NCBI RefSeq assembly: GCF_001984105.1
Contig: NZ_MTQM01000009.1
Location: 496,001 to 560,000 of the forward strand
Length of the DNA: 64,000 nt
Direction of reading: 5' to 3'
Source of the DNA: Microbacterium sp. CSI-V
GTDB taxonomy: Bacteria > Actinomycetota > Actinomycetes > Actinomycetales > Microbacteriaceae
Shown: one piece after another, positions 1-8,336 of the stretch
Numbering within the stretch: position 1 is the stretch's first letter
How the letters are laid out: each line of letters starts with the position of its first letter
The notes under the pieces: generated by a model
What the model saw: the letters and a program-made list of their open reading frames with translations, nothing else
Databases searched by the model: none
What the model was told of the DNA's origin: nothing
Translations under genes and position numbers: made by a program

Positions 1-4
1 AGGC

Positions 5-601
5 GTGGCACTGGATTTCACCGCGATCGACTTCGAGACGGCGAATTCCAGTGGTGCGTCCGCATGCGCGGTGGGGCTGGCCCGCGTCCGGGGTGGTCGC
101 GTCGTCGCCACCGCCGCGTGGCTCATCAAGCCCCCGTCCGGCCACGACACCTTCGCACCGATCAACGTCGGCATTCACGGCATCCGCCCCGCGGACGTCG
201 TGGACGCACCGGACTGGTCCACGCAGCTGGCACGTCTGACGGCGTTCGCGGGGGCCGACGTGCTCGTCGCGCACAACGCGGGCTTCGACATGTCGGTCCT
301 GCGCCGCGCGTGCGGCGTGACCGGCGACGAGTGCCCGCCCTACCGCTACCTCTGCAGCGTGCAGATGTCGCGGAAGACCTACACGCTCGACTCGTACCGC
401 CTGCCCCTCGTCGCCGCCGAGGCCGGCTGTTCGCCTTTCGCACACCACGACGCCCTCGCGGACGCCGTCGCGTGCGCCGAGATCACGATCGACTGCGCGC
501 GTCGCGCCGGCGTCGACGACGTGCACGCCCTGGCCGCCCACCTGGGCGTCCGCGTGTCGCAGATCGCCGCCGAGCCGCGGCTCGAACGCGCCGTCGCCTG
601 A
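5..601 (+). CDS. DEDDh-type 3'-5' exonuclease (DnaQ/Pol III epsilon-like)
   Basis: Predicted stand-alone 3'-5' exonuclease of 198 residues. The ExoI motif is D9-x-E11 in AIDFET, the ExoII Asp is D95 in HNAGFD, and ExoIII is H148-x4-D153 in HDALAD, so the DEDDh catalytic set is complete. No polymerase, helicase or BRCT part is present, so the substrate (DNA proofreading, repair or RNA trimming) cannot be told. Start is GTG at the left edge of the window; only four bases precede it, so an upstream start cannot be excluded. rmuC follows after 50 bp on the same strand, which fits a DNA-maintenance pairing. Confidence 0.85.
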   Translation: MALDFTAIDFETANSSGASACAVGLARVRGGRVVATAAWLIKPPSGHDTFAPINVGIHGIRPADVVDAPDWSTQLARLTAFAGADVLVAHNAGFDMSVLRRACGVTGDECPPYRYLCSVQMSRKTYTLDSYRLPLVAAEAGCSPFAHHDALADAVACAEITIDCARRAGVDDVHALAAHLGVRVSQIAAEPRLERAVA

Positions 602-639
602 GTGCCGCCACGCTTCCAGGCGATGTCGGACCCCTCCGG

Positions 640-645
640 CACACT
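640..645 (+). promoter_or_regulatory. possible -10 of rmuC (weak, leaderless spacing)
   Basis: CACACT lies 6 bp before the rmuC ATG, the same spacing as stronger leaderless promoters elsewhere in the window. The match to TANNNT is poor, so this is only a suggestion. Confidence 0.25.
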
Positions 646-651
646 GAGCAC

Positions 652-1974
652 ATGGATGCCATCGCCCTGATCCTCGCGGTCCTCGCCCTCGCCATGGGAG
701 CCGCCGCCGGGTGGTTCCTGGGCACCGCCCGGGCCACCTCCCGCGCCGCCGCCGAGCGCGTCGATCTGGCCGCGCGCGTCGCGGCCGCCGACGCCGCCCG
801 TGCGGGGGTCCAGGCCCAGCTCGACCACCAGAGCACGCTCTACCGCGACCTGGTCGCGCAGACGCGCGCAGACCAGGCTGCGCGCGAGGAGCGCGACCGG
901 CGCGAGCAGACCGTTCTGCGCGCCCTCGACCCGGTGCGCGAAACGCTCGACGCGATGCAGCGCAAGGTCGACGGCCTCGAGCGCGATCGCGTCGAGCAGT
1001 ACTCGGCGCTCGGCGAACAGCTGCGGCTCTCGCGCGAAGCCGACGAAGCGTTGCGATCGACGACCGAGGCTCTGGCCTCCGCGATGCGCTCCGGCAGCAC
1101 GCGCGGCGTGTGGGGAGAGACGCAGCTTCGCCGCGTGGTCGAGGCCGCAGGCCTCACGCGCTACGTCGACTTCGACCTGCAGTCCTCGATCGCCTCCGAC
1201 GCGGGCGCGGGGCGGCCCGACATGGTCGTCCGCCTCCCCGGCGGGAAGGCGCTAGCGGTGGATGCCAAGGTCCCCCTCGACGCGTTCCTGCAGGCCAGCG
1301 CGATCCCGGTGACCGCCACGGGCGACGACGGCGCACGACGTTCCGCCCTCATGACCAAGCACACCAAGGCGGTGCGCGCCCACGTCGACGCGCTCGCCCG
1401 CAAGACGTACTGGGCAGGGCTGACCAGCAGCCCCGAGTTCGTCATCTGCTTCCTGCCCAGCGAGTCGCTGCTGTCGGCGGCCCTGGACGACGACCCCACC
1501 CTGCTGGAGTACGCCTTCGCCCGACGAGTGGCCCTCGCCTCGCCGGTGAACCTGTGGGCGGTGCTCAAGACGGTCGCCTTCACCTGGACCCAACAGGACG
1601 TGTCCGACGAGGCCCGCACGCTCTTCGCCCTCGGCACCGAGCTGTACGACCGGATCGGCGTCCTCGCCGGGCACGCGGGCGACCTGCGACGCGCGCTGGA
1701 GCGCACAGTCGACAGCTACAACAAGTTCGCCGGCTCGCTCGAGTCACGGGTGCTCGTCTCGGCGCGGAAGTTCCCCGGCATCGACGAGACCAAGTTGGAT
1801 GCCGTCACGGCTCCCGCCGCGCTCGAGTCCGCACCGCGGCGCTGGACCGCCCCCGAACTCCTCGAGATCGAGGACGAGAGCACGCCCGCGAGCGACGATG
1901 CCACCGCCGACGGAATCGCGTACGCCGATCTCGGCGAGGTGCGCACACGCGCCGGGCTCGCTCAGGACGACTGA
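652..1974 (+). CDS. rmuC: DNA recombination protein RmuC
   Basis: RmuC-family protein, 440 residues, proposed to limit recombination at inverted repeats or to act as a nuclease-like factor. The N-terminus has one hydrophobic segment (about residues 3-20), followed by an Ala/Arg/Glu-rich coiled coil (about 25-130) and then the conserved RmuC core. The core includes GVWGETQLRRVVEAAGL and the nuclease-like stretch ALAVDAKVPLDAFLQ. The frame is open far upstream, but that part overlaps the exonuclease in another frame and does not resemble the family. ATG at 652 begins the membrane anchor and is the natural start. Its stop is 10 bp from the convergent small membrane-protein gene. Confidence 0.93.
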   Translation: MDAIALILAVLALAMGAAAGWFLGTARATSRAAAERVDLAARVAAADAARAGVQAQLDHQSTLYRDLVAQTRADQAAREERDRREQTVLRALDPVRETLDAMQRKVDGLERDRVEQYSALGEQLRLSREADEALRSTTEALASAMRSGSTRGVWGETQLRRVVEAAGLTRYVDFDLQSSIASDAGAGRPDMVVRLPGGKALAVDAKVPLDAFLQASAIPVTATGDDGARRSALMTKHTKAVRAHVDALARKTYWAGLTSSPEFVICFLPSESLLSAALDDDPTLLEYAFARRVALASPVNLWAVLKTVAFTWTQQDVSDEARTLFALGTELYDRIGVLAGHAGDLRRALERTVDSYNKFAGSLESRVLVSARKFPGIDETKLDAVTAPAALESAPRRWTAPELLEIEDESTPASDDATADGIAYADLGEVRTRAGLAQDD

Positions 1975-1984
1975 GCGGGAACGA

Positions 1985-2194
1985 TCAAGACCCGCCGGGC
2001 ACCCAGCTGAGCAGACTGACCACGGCGGCGGAGACGGCGACGAAGGCCCCCACCATCCACCAGGCACTGATCTCGTGACCCTCGGCGCGGCGCTTGCGCA
2101 GCAGAACGTCGGGACGACGCGCGGGGTCGACGGCGCTGGCGATCACCGCCTGCGCACCTGTCTGAGGCGCGGTCGAGTTCGTCGTAGCTGCCAT
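1985..2194 (-). CDS. small single-span membrane protein, function unknown
   Basis: A 69-residue protein of no family I recognise. The first 25 residues are Ala/Thr-rich. A short basic patch follows (RRPDVLLRKRRAEGHE), then one transmembrane helix (about residues 45-65, WWMVGAFVAVSAAVVSLLSW) and a tiny tail. The start is ATG at 2194, chosen because GGGGGA sits 7 bp upstream. An in-frame ATG 33 bp further upstream has no comparable ribosome site. It converges with rmuC. The layout suggests a small membrane-bound accessory protein; function is unknown. Confidence 0.7.
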   Translation of the reverse strand: MAATTNSTAPQTGAQAVIASAVDPARRPDVLLRKRRAEGHEISAWWMVGAFVAVSAAVVSLLSWVPGGS

Positions 2195-2501
2195 GAAACG
2201 ATCCCCCTTCGGGTCTCGGAAGAACACAGCGTCGCCGTTGACACTGCTGACGATTCTGCCAGAGGGCCCTGTGAGAACGAGTCACGCTTGCGCAACGACA
2301 CGCCCGGCTGTACCTGCATGCGCGGGACAGCTCCGGCGCGCCTCCGCTCCGCCGCACCGCCGCGCACCGCTGCCGCGCCGCACCTGTGCCGCGCCGCACC
2401 TGTGCCGCGAAACAGCAACGGAATGACATCCCCACTGCGCCCTGCAGTGGAGTTGTCAGTCAGATGCAGTCTCGCGGCCCCGGCCGCCCGACGTCAGCGC
2501 G
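2195..2501. other. 307-bp gap with no gene
   Basis: This gap lies upstream of the small membrane-protein gene and downstream of glpX. It should hold the minus-strand promoter of the former and the end of the glpX transcript. I see no convincing reading frame. It contains a tandem 16-bp repeat (2371-2409) and a short GCGGCC/GGCCGC palindrome (2474-2487) that could help terminate glpX but has no T-tract. Confidence 0.6.
2371..2409. repeat. tandem 16-bp repeat, 2.4 copies
   Basis: The unit TGCCGCGCCGCACCTG is present exactly at 2371-2386 and 2387-2402, with a partial third copy to 2409. It is non-coding. Slippage in GC-rich DNA is the simplest origin. Confidence 0.85.
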
Positions 2502-3491
2502 TCAGAGCCACTTCGACGTCAGGTGCTCCGACGAGATCCGGCGCAGCGTGCCCGACGCACCGCGGAGCACGACGCTTTCGGTGTAGATGAAGTCGCCGTC
2601 GCGGCGCACGCCCTGCACGAGCTGACCATCGGTGACGCCCGTGGCGACGAAGATCGTGTTCTTCCCCGTCACGAGACCGTCGGCCTCGTAGACCTCACCG
2701 TCGACCTTGAGGCCCGCGTCGCGGCCCTTCTCCTTCTCATCGTCATCGCGCGGCGCGAGCACACCCTGGATGTGCCCGCCCAGCGCCTTGATCGCGCAGG
2801 CGGTGACGATGCCTTCCGGGCTCCCACCGATGCCGACGCACATGTCGGTGCGGGCGTTGTGACGCGCGGCGTTGATGCCGCCGGCGACGTCGCCGTCGCT
2901 CATCAGGCGGGTTCCGGCACCGGCTTCGCGGATGTCGGCGATCAGCTGCTCGTGACGCGGGCGGTTCAGCACCGAGACCACGATCTCGTCCACGGGCTTG
3001 CCCAGCGCCTTCGCCAGCAGCCGGATGTTCTCGCCGATCGGGAGGCGGATGTCGACGACGCCCACGCCCGCGGGACCGGTGACGAGCTTGTCCATGTAGA
3101 ACACGCTCGACGCTTCCAGCATCGTCCCGTGGTCCGAGACCGCGATGACCGACAGGGCATTCTGGCGCCCCGCCGCGGTCAGCGAGGTTCCGTCGATCGG
3201 GTCGACCGCGACGTCGCACCGCGGCCCCTTGCCGTTCCCGACCCGCTCGCCGTTGTAGAGCATCGGGGCGTTGTCCTTCTCGCCCTCGCCGATGACGATC
3301 GTGCCGTCGAAGTTCACCGTGCTGAAGAACGCGCGCATCGCGTCGACCGCCGCGCCGTCGGCGGCCTCCTTTGCTCCGCGACCGATGAACGGAACGGCTC
3401 GGATGGCCGCCGCCTCGGTGGCCCTCACCAGCTCGAGAGCCAGGTTCCGATCGGGATGCAGAGGACTCATGTCGGACGTCAGGCTCACCAT
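2502..3491 (-). CDS. glpX: class II fructose-1,6-bisphosphatase (GlpX)
   Basis: Converts fructose-1,6-bisphosphate to fructose-6-phosphate in gluconeogenesis; 329 residues, a usual GlpX length. It carries the metal-site motif DPIDGTS, the preceding GEGEKDNAPMLYNGE segment and the C-terminal GGSPEGIVTACAIKALGG stretch typical of the family. Start is ATG at 3491: a TACAGT -10 lies 7 bp upstream (leaderless), and the in-frame GTG at 3500 falls inside that -10. It is divergent from fbaA, so aldolase and bisphosphatase of the same pathway share a 180-bp control region. Confidence 0.94.
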   Translation of the reverse strand: MVSLTSDMSPLHPDRNLALELVRATEAAAIRAVPFIGRGAKEAADGAAVDAMRAFFSTVNFDGTIVIGEGEKDNAPMLYNGERVGNGKGPRCDVAVDPIDGTSLTAAGRQNALSVIAVSDHGTMLEASSVFYMDKLVTGPAGVGVVDIRLPIGENIRLLAKALGKPVDEIVVSVLNRPRHEQLIADIREAGAGTRLMSDGDVAGGINAARHNARTDMCVGIGGSPEGIVTACAIKALGGHIQGVLAPRDDDEKEKGRDAGLKVDGEVYEADGLVTGKNTIFVATGVTDGQLVQGVRRDGDFIYTESVVLRGASGTLRRISSEHLTSKWL

Positions 3492-3498
3492 GTGGCCC

Positions 3499-3504
3499 AC
3501 TGTA
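3499..3504 (-). promoter_or_regulatory. -10 of glpX (leaderless)
   Basis: TACAGT on the minus strand, 7 bp before the glpX ATG. Transcription would start at or next to the start codon. Confidence 0.5.
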
Positions 3505-3524
3505 GCCAGCCTTGTCGTGACAAT

Positions 3525-3565
3525 CGGTGGTTTTCACCGTCTCGCGGATGAAGGAATCGCGATTC
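3525..3565. promoter_or_regulatory. two palindromes in the glpX/fbaA divergent region
   Basis: CGGTG-GTTTT-CACCG (3525-3539) and the perfect 12-bp palindrome GAATCGCGATTC (3554-3565) lie between the two divergent promoters. They are candidate operator half-sites; no cognate regulator is evident nearby. Confidence 0.3.
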
Positions 3566-3630
3566 TTAACGGCAGAGGAGAACGGGCAGGTTCCTCGCCC
3601 GCCGACCCCGTCACGATCGACCGCCTTCGC

Positions 3631-3636
3631 TAGAGT
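3631..3636 (+). promoter_or_regulatory. -10 of fbaA
   Basis: TAGAGT, 35 bp before the fbaA ATG. This leaves a short leader carrying the AAGGAG ribosome site at 3659-3664. Confidence 0.5.
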
Positions 3637-3671
3637 GACGGTTGTCCCCGTCACGACCAAGGAGTCTCTCC

Positions 3672-4700
3672 ATGCCCGTCGCCACCCCTGAGCAGTACGC
3701 CGAGATGCTGGACCGCGCCAAGGCCGGCAGCTTCGCGTACCCCGCGATCAACGTCTCGAGCTCGCAGACCATCAACTCCGTGCTCCAGGGCCTGACCGAG
3801 GCCGGCTCGGACGGCATCCTGCAGGTCACCACCGGCGGCGCCGACTACTTCGCCGGCCACACCGTCAAGGCCCGCGCGACCGGCGCGCTCGCGTTCGCGA
3901 AGTACGTGACCGAGGTCGCCAAGAACTATCCCGTAACGGTCGCGCTGCACACCGACCACTGCCCGAAGGACGCGCTGCCCGGCTTCGTGATCCCCCTCCT
4001 CGAGGCATCCGAGGAAGAGGTCAAGGCCGGCCGCAACCCGATCTTCCAGTCGCACATGTGGGACGGTTCGGCCGTGCCCCTCGACGAGAACATCGACATC
4101 GCCGCCGAGCTCCTCCCCCGCCTGAAGAACATCAACGCGATCCTCGAGATCGAGGTCGGCGTGGTCGGCGGCGAAGAGGACGGCGTCGCGCACGAAGGCT
4201 CCAACGAGGCGCTGTACACCACCGTCGCGGACGTCACGAAGGCCGTCGAGCGTCTGGGCCTCGGCGAGAACGGCCGCTACATCTCGGCCCTCACCTTCGG
4301 CAACGTGCACGGCGTGTACAAGCCCGGTGGCGTGAAGCTGCGCCCCGAGCTGCTCGGTGAGATCCAGGAGGGCATCGCCGCGAAGTTCGGCACCGGCCCC
4401 AAGCCCCTCGACCTCGTCTTCCACGGCGGCAGCGGCTCCACCGACGAGGAGATCGCCCTGGCCGTCTCCAACGGCGTCGTCAAGATGAACATCGACACCG
4501 ACACGCAGTACGCCTTCACCCGGTCGATCGCGGGCTACATGTTCTCGAACTACGAGGGCGTGCTGAAGATCGACGGCGAGGTCGGCAACAAGAAGCAGTA
4601 CGACCCGCGCGCGTGGGGCAAGGTCGCGGAGTCGGCCATGGCCGTGCGCGTCGTCGAGGCGACGAAGCAGCTCGGATCGTTCGGCAAATCGCAGGGCTGA
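3672..4700 (+). CDS. fbaA: class II fructose-bisphosphate aldolase
   Basis: Zinc-dependent aldolase of glycolysis and gluconeogenesis, 342 residues. Diagnostic segments are the zinc-ligand region HTDHCPKD, QSHMWDGSA, the ligand-bearing ALTFGNVHGVYKPG, and the phosphate-binding VFHGGSGST. It has the length and C-terminal YDPRAWGK sequence of the longer class IIa enzymes. ATG at 3672 is preceded by AAGGAG with 7-bp spacing. It ends just before a strong hairpin terminator and is divergent from glpX. Confidence 0.95.
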   Translation: MPVATPEQYAEMLDRAKAGSFAYPAINVSSSQTINSVLQGLTEAGSDGILQVTTGGADYFAGHTVKARATGALAFAKYVTEVAKNYPVTVALHTDHCPKDALPGFVIPLLEASEEEVKAGRNPIFQSHMWDGSAVPLDENIDIAAELLPRLKNINAILEIEVGVVGGEEDGVAHEGSNEALYTTVADVTKAVERLGLGENGRYISALTFGNVHGVYKPGGVKLRPELLGEIQEGIAAKFGTGPKPLDLVFHGGSGSTDEEIALAVSNGVVKMNIDTDTQYAFTRSIAGYMFSNYEGVLKIDGEVGNKKQYDPRAWGKVAESAMAVRVVEATKQLGSFGKSQG

Positions 4701-4715
4701 CCCGAAGACTCCCCC

Positions 4716-4747
4716 ACGAACGCCCCGGCTCCGGCCGGGGCGTTCGT
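4716..4747 (+). terminator. fbaA terminator
   Basis: A perfect 14-bp stem (ACGAACGCCCCGGC and its complement) with a 4-nt loop starts 15 bp after the fbaA stop. Confidence 0.75.
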
Positions 4748-4760
4748 GCGTTCCCACCCT

Positions 4761-4825
4761 TCGCTGACTTCGGGGAGATGTCCGGGGAGCGAGGCACGGG
4801 GCGAACGTTCGCCCGAAGTCAGCGA
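4761..4825. repeat. 65-bp element with 14-bp terminal inverted repeats
   Basis: The ends TCGCTGACTTCGGG and CCCGAAGTCAGCGA are perfect inverted repeats flanking 37 bp that include the 12-bp palindrome GCGAACGTTCGC (4801-4812). It lies directly after the fbaA terminator. It could be a long hairpin or a miniature palindromic mobile unit. No target-site duplication is clear. Confidence 0.5.
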
Positions 4826-4850
4826 TGACGACGCCGCGAGGACGGCTGAC

Positions 4851-5396
4851 CTACGAGCGGTACAGCTCCAGCACGGTGGGGGCGTCCGACGGCGACGACA
4901 CGATCTCGACGGGGTCGCCGGCGCGGACGTCGCCCGCACGTCGGACGCGGAGGTAGGCACCGAGCCGCCCCTCATCCGAGAAGCGCTTGACCCACCCGCG
5001 GCCCGCCGAGCCGCCGACCCAGCGGGCGAAGGTCGCGCACGGGGTCCGCGGCATCGTCACCTCGAGCTGGACGGTGTCACCGATCCGCCAGACCTCGCCG
5101 ATCCGCGCGCCGTTGACGTCGACGCCGTCGAGCCGCAGGTTCTCACCGAACCAGCCGGGGGCGAGCTCGCGTCCGAGCTGCTGCTCCCAGAACTCGGCGT
5201 CGTCCTGCGCGTACGCGTAGACGGCCTTGTCGGGGCCGCCGTGGTGCTTGCGACTCGCCTGCACGTCGGCGCGGACACCCAGCGGACCGATGCGCACGGC
5301 CCCGTCGAGCGCGCGCTTGTCGATGGCGGTGACGCCGACCGAGCCGGAGTCGGGGCGGAGGGCGTGGACGGCGCAGACGGCGACGAGGCTCGGCAT
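4851..5396 (-). CDS. MOSC domain protein (YiiM-like)
   Basis: A 181-residue protein that is essentially one MOSC (molybdenum cofactor sulfurase C-terminal) domain. Visible family features are the N-terminal SVGVTAIDKRAL, the HGGPDKAVYAYAQDDAEFW block, GWFGENLRLDGVDV, and the conserved cysteine in PRTPCATFARWV that is proposed to bind sulfur or the cofactor. Such proteins take part in molybdenum-cofactor or sulfur-carrier chemistry, often detoxification of N-hydroxylated compounds; the substrate is unknown here. Start ATG has a TAGCAT -10 at leaderless spacing. It is upstream of, but not obviously coupled to, the anti-sigma gene. Confidence 0.88.
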   Translation of the reverse strand: MPSLVAVCAVHALRPDSGSVGVTAIDKRALDGAVRIGPLGVRADVQASRKHHGGPDKAVYAYAQDDAEFWEQQLGRELAPGWFGENLRLDGVDVNGARIGEVWRIGDTVQLEVTMPRTPCATFARWVGGSAGRGWVKRFSDEGRLGAYLRVRRAGDVRAGDPVEIVSSPSDAPTVLELYRS

Positions 5397-5402
5397 CCCT
5401 CG

Positions 5403-5408
5403 ATGCTA
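5403..5408 (-). promoter_or_regulatory. -10 of the MOSC gene (leaderless)
   Basis: TAGCAT on the minus strand, 6 bp before the ATG of the MOSC gene. Confidence 0.5.
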
Positions 5409-6116
5409 CGGGCTGTCGAACACCCGTCGCATGACCACGCGATCCCCGTCCACCGTCCTGATCTCGATGGAGTCGATCCGGGATGCCGCCACGTCGGTGC
5501 CCGCGCTCAGCTCGGTGGTCGAGCCGGGGCCGGCGCGCCACGTGGAGAGCAACGTCGTGGCTCCCGAGTCGTCCGTGACGGCCAGGGCGTAGGGCCAGCC
5601 GCCGGGCGGAGCGTCGAGGACCTGGCCGGTGTACTGGCAGACGAGATCGATCCGGGTGCCCCACTCGACGGGCGTGAGTTTCACCGAGGCCTCCAGCGGC
5701 GCGCCCGCCACATCGTCCAAGGCGTAGACGGTGCCGCCACCGTCGGTCGGGGTGCTCGTGAGAGCCAGGACGCTCGGCACCGCGATGACCAGCAGGGCCG
5801 CGGCGGCTGCACCCGCCCACAGGGCGACCGCGCGGCGGCGCCGATTCCGCGCGGTGCGCACGACCCGTCCCCGAAGATCGGGATCAGGGGCGGTGGGCGC
5901 CGCCCGGAGCTGCGGATCGTCTCCGTCGATCGCGCGAGCACGCTCGGGCGACAGCCGCGAGAGGAGCCCGGCCGTGGGTGCGAGCTCGGCGACGGCGGCC
6001 CGGCAGAGCGCGCACTCGTCGAGGTGGCGCTCGTACTCGCCGCGGTCGGCGGCCGACAGCGCACCCAGCACGTACGCGCCGTCCCATTCGGCGAATCTCT
6101 CGTGGTCGGCGGTCAT
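5406..6116 (-). CDS. zinc-type anti-sigma factor (RskA family)
   Basis: Membrane-anchored anti-sigma factor, 236 residues. The cytoplasmic N-terminus carries the ZAS zinc motif H31-x3-C35-x2-C38 in HLDECALC. An arginine-rich stretch and one transmembrane helix (about 95-118) precede an exported RskA-like domain. Its start overlaps the sigma gene by 4 bp (ATGA), so the two are translationally coupled and it is almost certainly the cognate inhibitor. Release of the sigma factor would require regulated proteolysis or a redox change at the zinc site; the inducing signal is not visible. Confidence 0.88.
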   Translation of the reverse strand: MTADHERFAEWDGAYVLGALSAADRGEYERHLDECALCRAAVAELAPTAGLLSRLSPERARAIDGDDPQLRAAPTAPDPDLRGRVVRTARNRRRRAVALWAGAAAAALLVIAVPSVLALTSTPTDGGGTVYALDDVAGAPLEASVKLTPVEWGTRIDLVCQYTGQVLDAPPGGWPYALAVTDDSGATTLLSTWRAGPGSTTELSAGTDVAASRIDSIEIRTVDGDRVVMRRVFDSP

Positions 6117-6616
6117 CGCGTCACCCCCCTCTCCTGCAGGGCGAGCCGGAGCGCGCGCACGGCGTAGTGCAGACGCGACTTCACGGTGCCCGCCGGGATC
6201 CCCAGTTCTTCCGCCGCTTGCGCGACGCTCCGACCCCCGTAGTAGGCCGACACGATGACCGCGCGGTGATCGGCCGTCAGGGTGGCCAGGGCCTCCTCGA
6301 CGAGCAGCGCGTCGAACATGGCATCCGTGTGATCCCCGCCCGCGGTCTCGGGCAGTTCGTCGACCGGCTGCTCATGGCGCCGCCGCGCACTGCGCGCCTC
6401 GTCGATGACGATGTTGCGGGCGACGGTGAACATCCAGGACCGCAACGTCGAGGGGTCGTCCGCCATGACGCGCGGCGTCCGCCACGCGCGCAGCAGGGTC
6501 TCCTGGACGACGTCGTCGGCTCCCGCGTGGTCGCCCGTGAGGCTCACGACGTAGCGCCAGACGGGTGCGGCGTGCGCGTCGTACAGCGCGGTCAGCTGCG
6601 CGTGATCGTCTCGCAT
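6113..6616 (-). CDS. ECF RNA polymerase sigma factor
   Basis: Sigma-70 family ECF factor, 167 residues. It has region 2 (ALYDAHAAPVWRYVVSLTG, ADDVVQETLLRAW) and the region 4 helix-turn-helix (AQAAEELGIPAGTVKSRLHY), with no regions 1.1 or 3. With the following RskA-like anti-sigma factor it forms a two-gene module resembling SigK/SigL-type groups. Regulon and signal are unknown. Near the start, TCCTCCTGTCC on the plus strand reads as a minus-strand GGACAGGAGGA, a good ribosome site. Confidence 0.92.
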   Translation of the reverse strand: MRDDHAQLTALYDAHAAPVWRYVVSLTGDHAGADDVVQETLLRAWRTPRVMADDPSTLRSWMFTVARNIVIDEARSARRRHEQPVDELPETAGGDHTDAMFDALLVEEALATLTADHRAVIVSAYYGGRSVAQAAEELGIPAGTVKSRLHYAVRALRLALQERGVTR

Positions 6617-6670
6617 CGCGGCATCCCTCCTGTCCTCCTCACGGGAACACGGGATGCCGGGCCCCGCGGT

Positions 6671-7210
6671 TCAGTTCGCGAACGAGCCGGTGAGGGCCGA
6701 CAGGAACGCCGGGTCCGCGGTGAGCGCGATGGTGATGCACACGCCGGCGACGAGGGTCGTCGCCACGAAGCCGACGAGCGGCACCCAGAACGCGATCCGC
6801 CCGCGACGCAGTCTCCGCCAGGTGAGCCAGGCCGTGAGCAGATAGCCGACCGCGTACACGACGGATGCCACGGCGCCCCACACGTACCCGGTCGACAGCG
6901 CCGTGTACGTGGCATCCACGCCCAGGATCTGCGCGGCGCGCTCGGCGTAGCCGGGGAAATCGAGCAGCTGCACGATCGTGGAGATCACCGAGATGAGGCC
7001 GTAGACGAGGAGGACGAACGTCGCGACCCGGTCGGCGAGCGGACCGCGGGCGCGCGCGGCGGCCGGAGTCTCGTCGACGTTGGGCTCGGGCGCAGGGGCG
7101 ACTCCCGCCTCGAGCGCCTCGGTCACCTCGGGGCGCTGGATGCGCGCGCGCTGCTCCTCGGGCGAGGCGTACTCGCCGTACTGCGGGCGTGGACGGGAAT
7201 CGCCGCTCAC
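6671..7210 (-). CDS. membrane protein, DUF6264-like
   Basis: A 179-residue protein with a Pro/Glu/Arg-rich cytoplasmic N-terminus (about 55 residues, beginning [19 protein letters not shown]) and four predicted transmembrane helices. It resembles actinobacterial membrane proteins I recall as DUF6264; no enzymatic motif is seen. GTG start at 7210 overlaps the ispH stop by 4 bp (GTGA), so it is translated in the ispH transcript. Longer open sequence upstream is the shadow of ispH. Function unknown. Confidence 0.75.
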   Translation of the reverse strand: MSGDSRPRPQYGEYASPEEQRARIQRPEVTEALEAGVAPAPEPNVDETPAAARARGPLADRVATFVLLVYGLISVISTIVQLLDFPGYAERAAQILGVDATYTALSTGYVWGAVASVVYAVGYLLTAWLTWRRLRRGRIAFWVPLVGFVATTLVAGVCITIALTADPAFLSALTGSFAN

Positions 7211-8268
7211 GCGCGACCCCGGCCGCCGAGGGCGCGCTGGTCGCGCTTGCCCGACGAGTCCTGACGCAGCTCCTTGGGGAGCGAGAACATCAGGTCCTCC
7301 TCCGCGGTGCGCACCTCTTCGACATCGCGGTAGCCGGCACCGGCGAGCTCCTCGAGCACCTCCGTGACGAGCACCTCCGGCACCGACGCGCCGCTGGTCA
7401 CACCGACGGTCTCGACGCCCTCGAGCCACTCCTGACGCACCTCGTCGACGTAGTCGACGCGGTAGGCGGCCTTGGCGCCGTGCTCCAGCGCGACCTCCAC
7501 GAGGCGCACGCTGTTCGACGAGTTCGCCGAGCCGACGACGATCACGAGGTCGGCGCCGCGCGCGACCTTCTTGATCGCGACCTGACGGTTCTGGGTGGCG
7601 TAGCAGATGTCGTCGGACGGCGGATCCTGCAGCTCGGGGAACCGCAGGCGCAGGCGCCGGACGGTCTCCATCGTCTCGTCGACGGACAGCGTGGTCTGCG
7701 AGAGCCACACGACCTTCGACGGGTCGCGCACCTCGACGGTGTCGGCGTGCTCCGGGGAGTTGACCACGGTGACGTGCTCGGGCGCCTCGCCCGCCGTGCC
7801 CTCGACCTCTTCGTGTCCCTCGTGGCCGATGAGCAGGATCTCGAAGTCGTCGCGCGCGAAGCGCACGGCCTCGCGGTGCACCTTGGTCACGAGCGGGCAG
7901 GTCGCGTCGATCGCCTGCAGGTGCCGATCGGATGCCGCCGACACCACGGCCGGCGAGACCCCGTGCGCGCTGAAGACGACGTGCGAGCCCTCGGGCACCT
8001 CGTCGACCTCCTCGACGAAGATCGCGCCCTTCTTCTCCAGCTCGGTCACGACGTGGATGTTGTGCACGATCTGCTTGCGCACGTAGACCGGCGCGCCGTA
8101 GCGCTCGAGGGCCTTCTCGACCGCGATGACGGCGCGGTCGACACCGGCGCAGTACCCGCGCGGTGCGGCCAGCAGCACCTTCTTCTGTCCGTGGACGGGG
8201 ATATCCTGGAGCCGCCCGCGTCGACCCGGGATCCGGGGAACGGGCAGGTGGACGGCAGGTGTGCTCAC
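7207..8268 (-). CDS. ispH: 4-hydroxy-3-methylbut-2-enyl diphosphate reductase (IspH/LytB)
   Basis: Last enzyme of the MEP isoprenoid pathway, making IPP and DMAPP with a [4Fe-4S] cluster; 353 residues. The three cluster cysteines lie in [20 protein letters not shown] and [10 protein letters not shown], and the [10 protein letters not shown] substrate loop is present. A 20-residue leader precedes the conserved [12 protein letters not shown] core, and there is a short basic C-terminal tail. GTG start is preceded by a TAGAAT -10 at 6 bp, i.e. a leaderless transcript. Divergent from xseA. Confidence 0.96.
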   Translation of the reverse strand: MSTPAVHLPVPRIPGRRGRLQDIPVHGQKKVLLAAPRGYCAGVDRAVIAVEKALERYGAPVYVRKQIVHNIHVVTELEKKGAIFVEEVDEVPEGSHVVFSAHGVSPAVVSAASDRHLQAIDATCPLVTKVHREAVRFARDDFEILLIGHEGHEEVEGTAGEAPEHVTVVNSPEHADTVEVRDPSKVVWLSQTTLSVDETMETVRRLRLRFPELQDPPSDDICYATQNRQVAIKKVARGADLVIVVGSANSSNSVRLVEVALEHGAKAAYRVDYVDEVRQEWLEGVETVGVTSGASVPEVLVTEVLEELAGAGYRDVEEVRTAEEDLMFSLPKELRQDSSGKRDQRALGGRGRA

Positions 8269-8274
8269 CCCTCG

Positions 8275-8280
8275 ATTCTA
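8275..8280 (-). promoter_or_regulatory. -10 of ispH (leaderless)
   Basis: TAGAAT on the minus strand, 6 bp before the ispH GTG; one of the best -10 matches in the window. Confidence 0.55.
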
Positions 8281-8336
8281 CGGGGGCGCCCCTGGACGAC
8301 GGCCGAACCGCCCACCACCGACCCCCACGAGAGAGC

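Noticed and set aside
64..651. In-frame open extension upstream of rmuC
   Set aside because: It overlaps the exonuclease gene out of frame, is Arg-rich and does not resemble RmuC. The membrane anchor starts at 652.
2371..2409. CRISPR-like repeats
   Set aside because: Head-to-tail 16-bp units without spacers; no cas genes.
3492..3500. GTG at 3500 as glpX start
   Set aside because: It lies inside the TACAGT -10. The ATG at 3491 has proper leaderless spacing.
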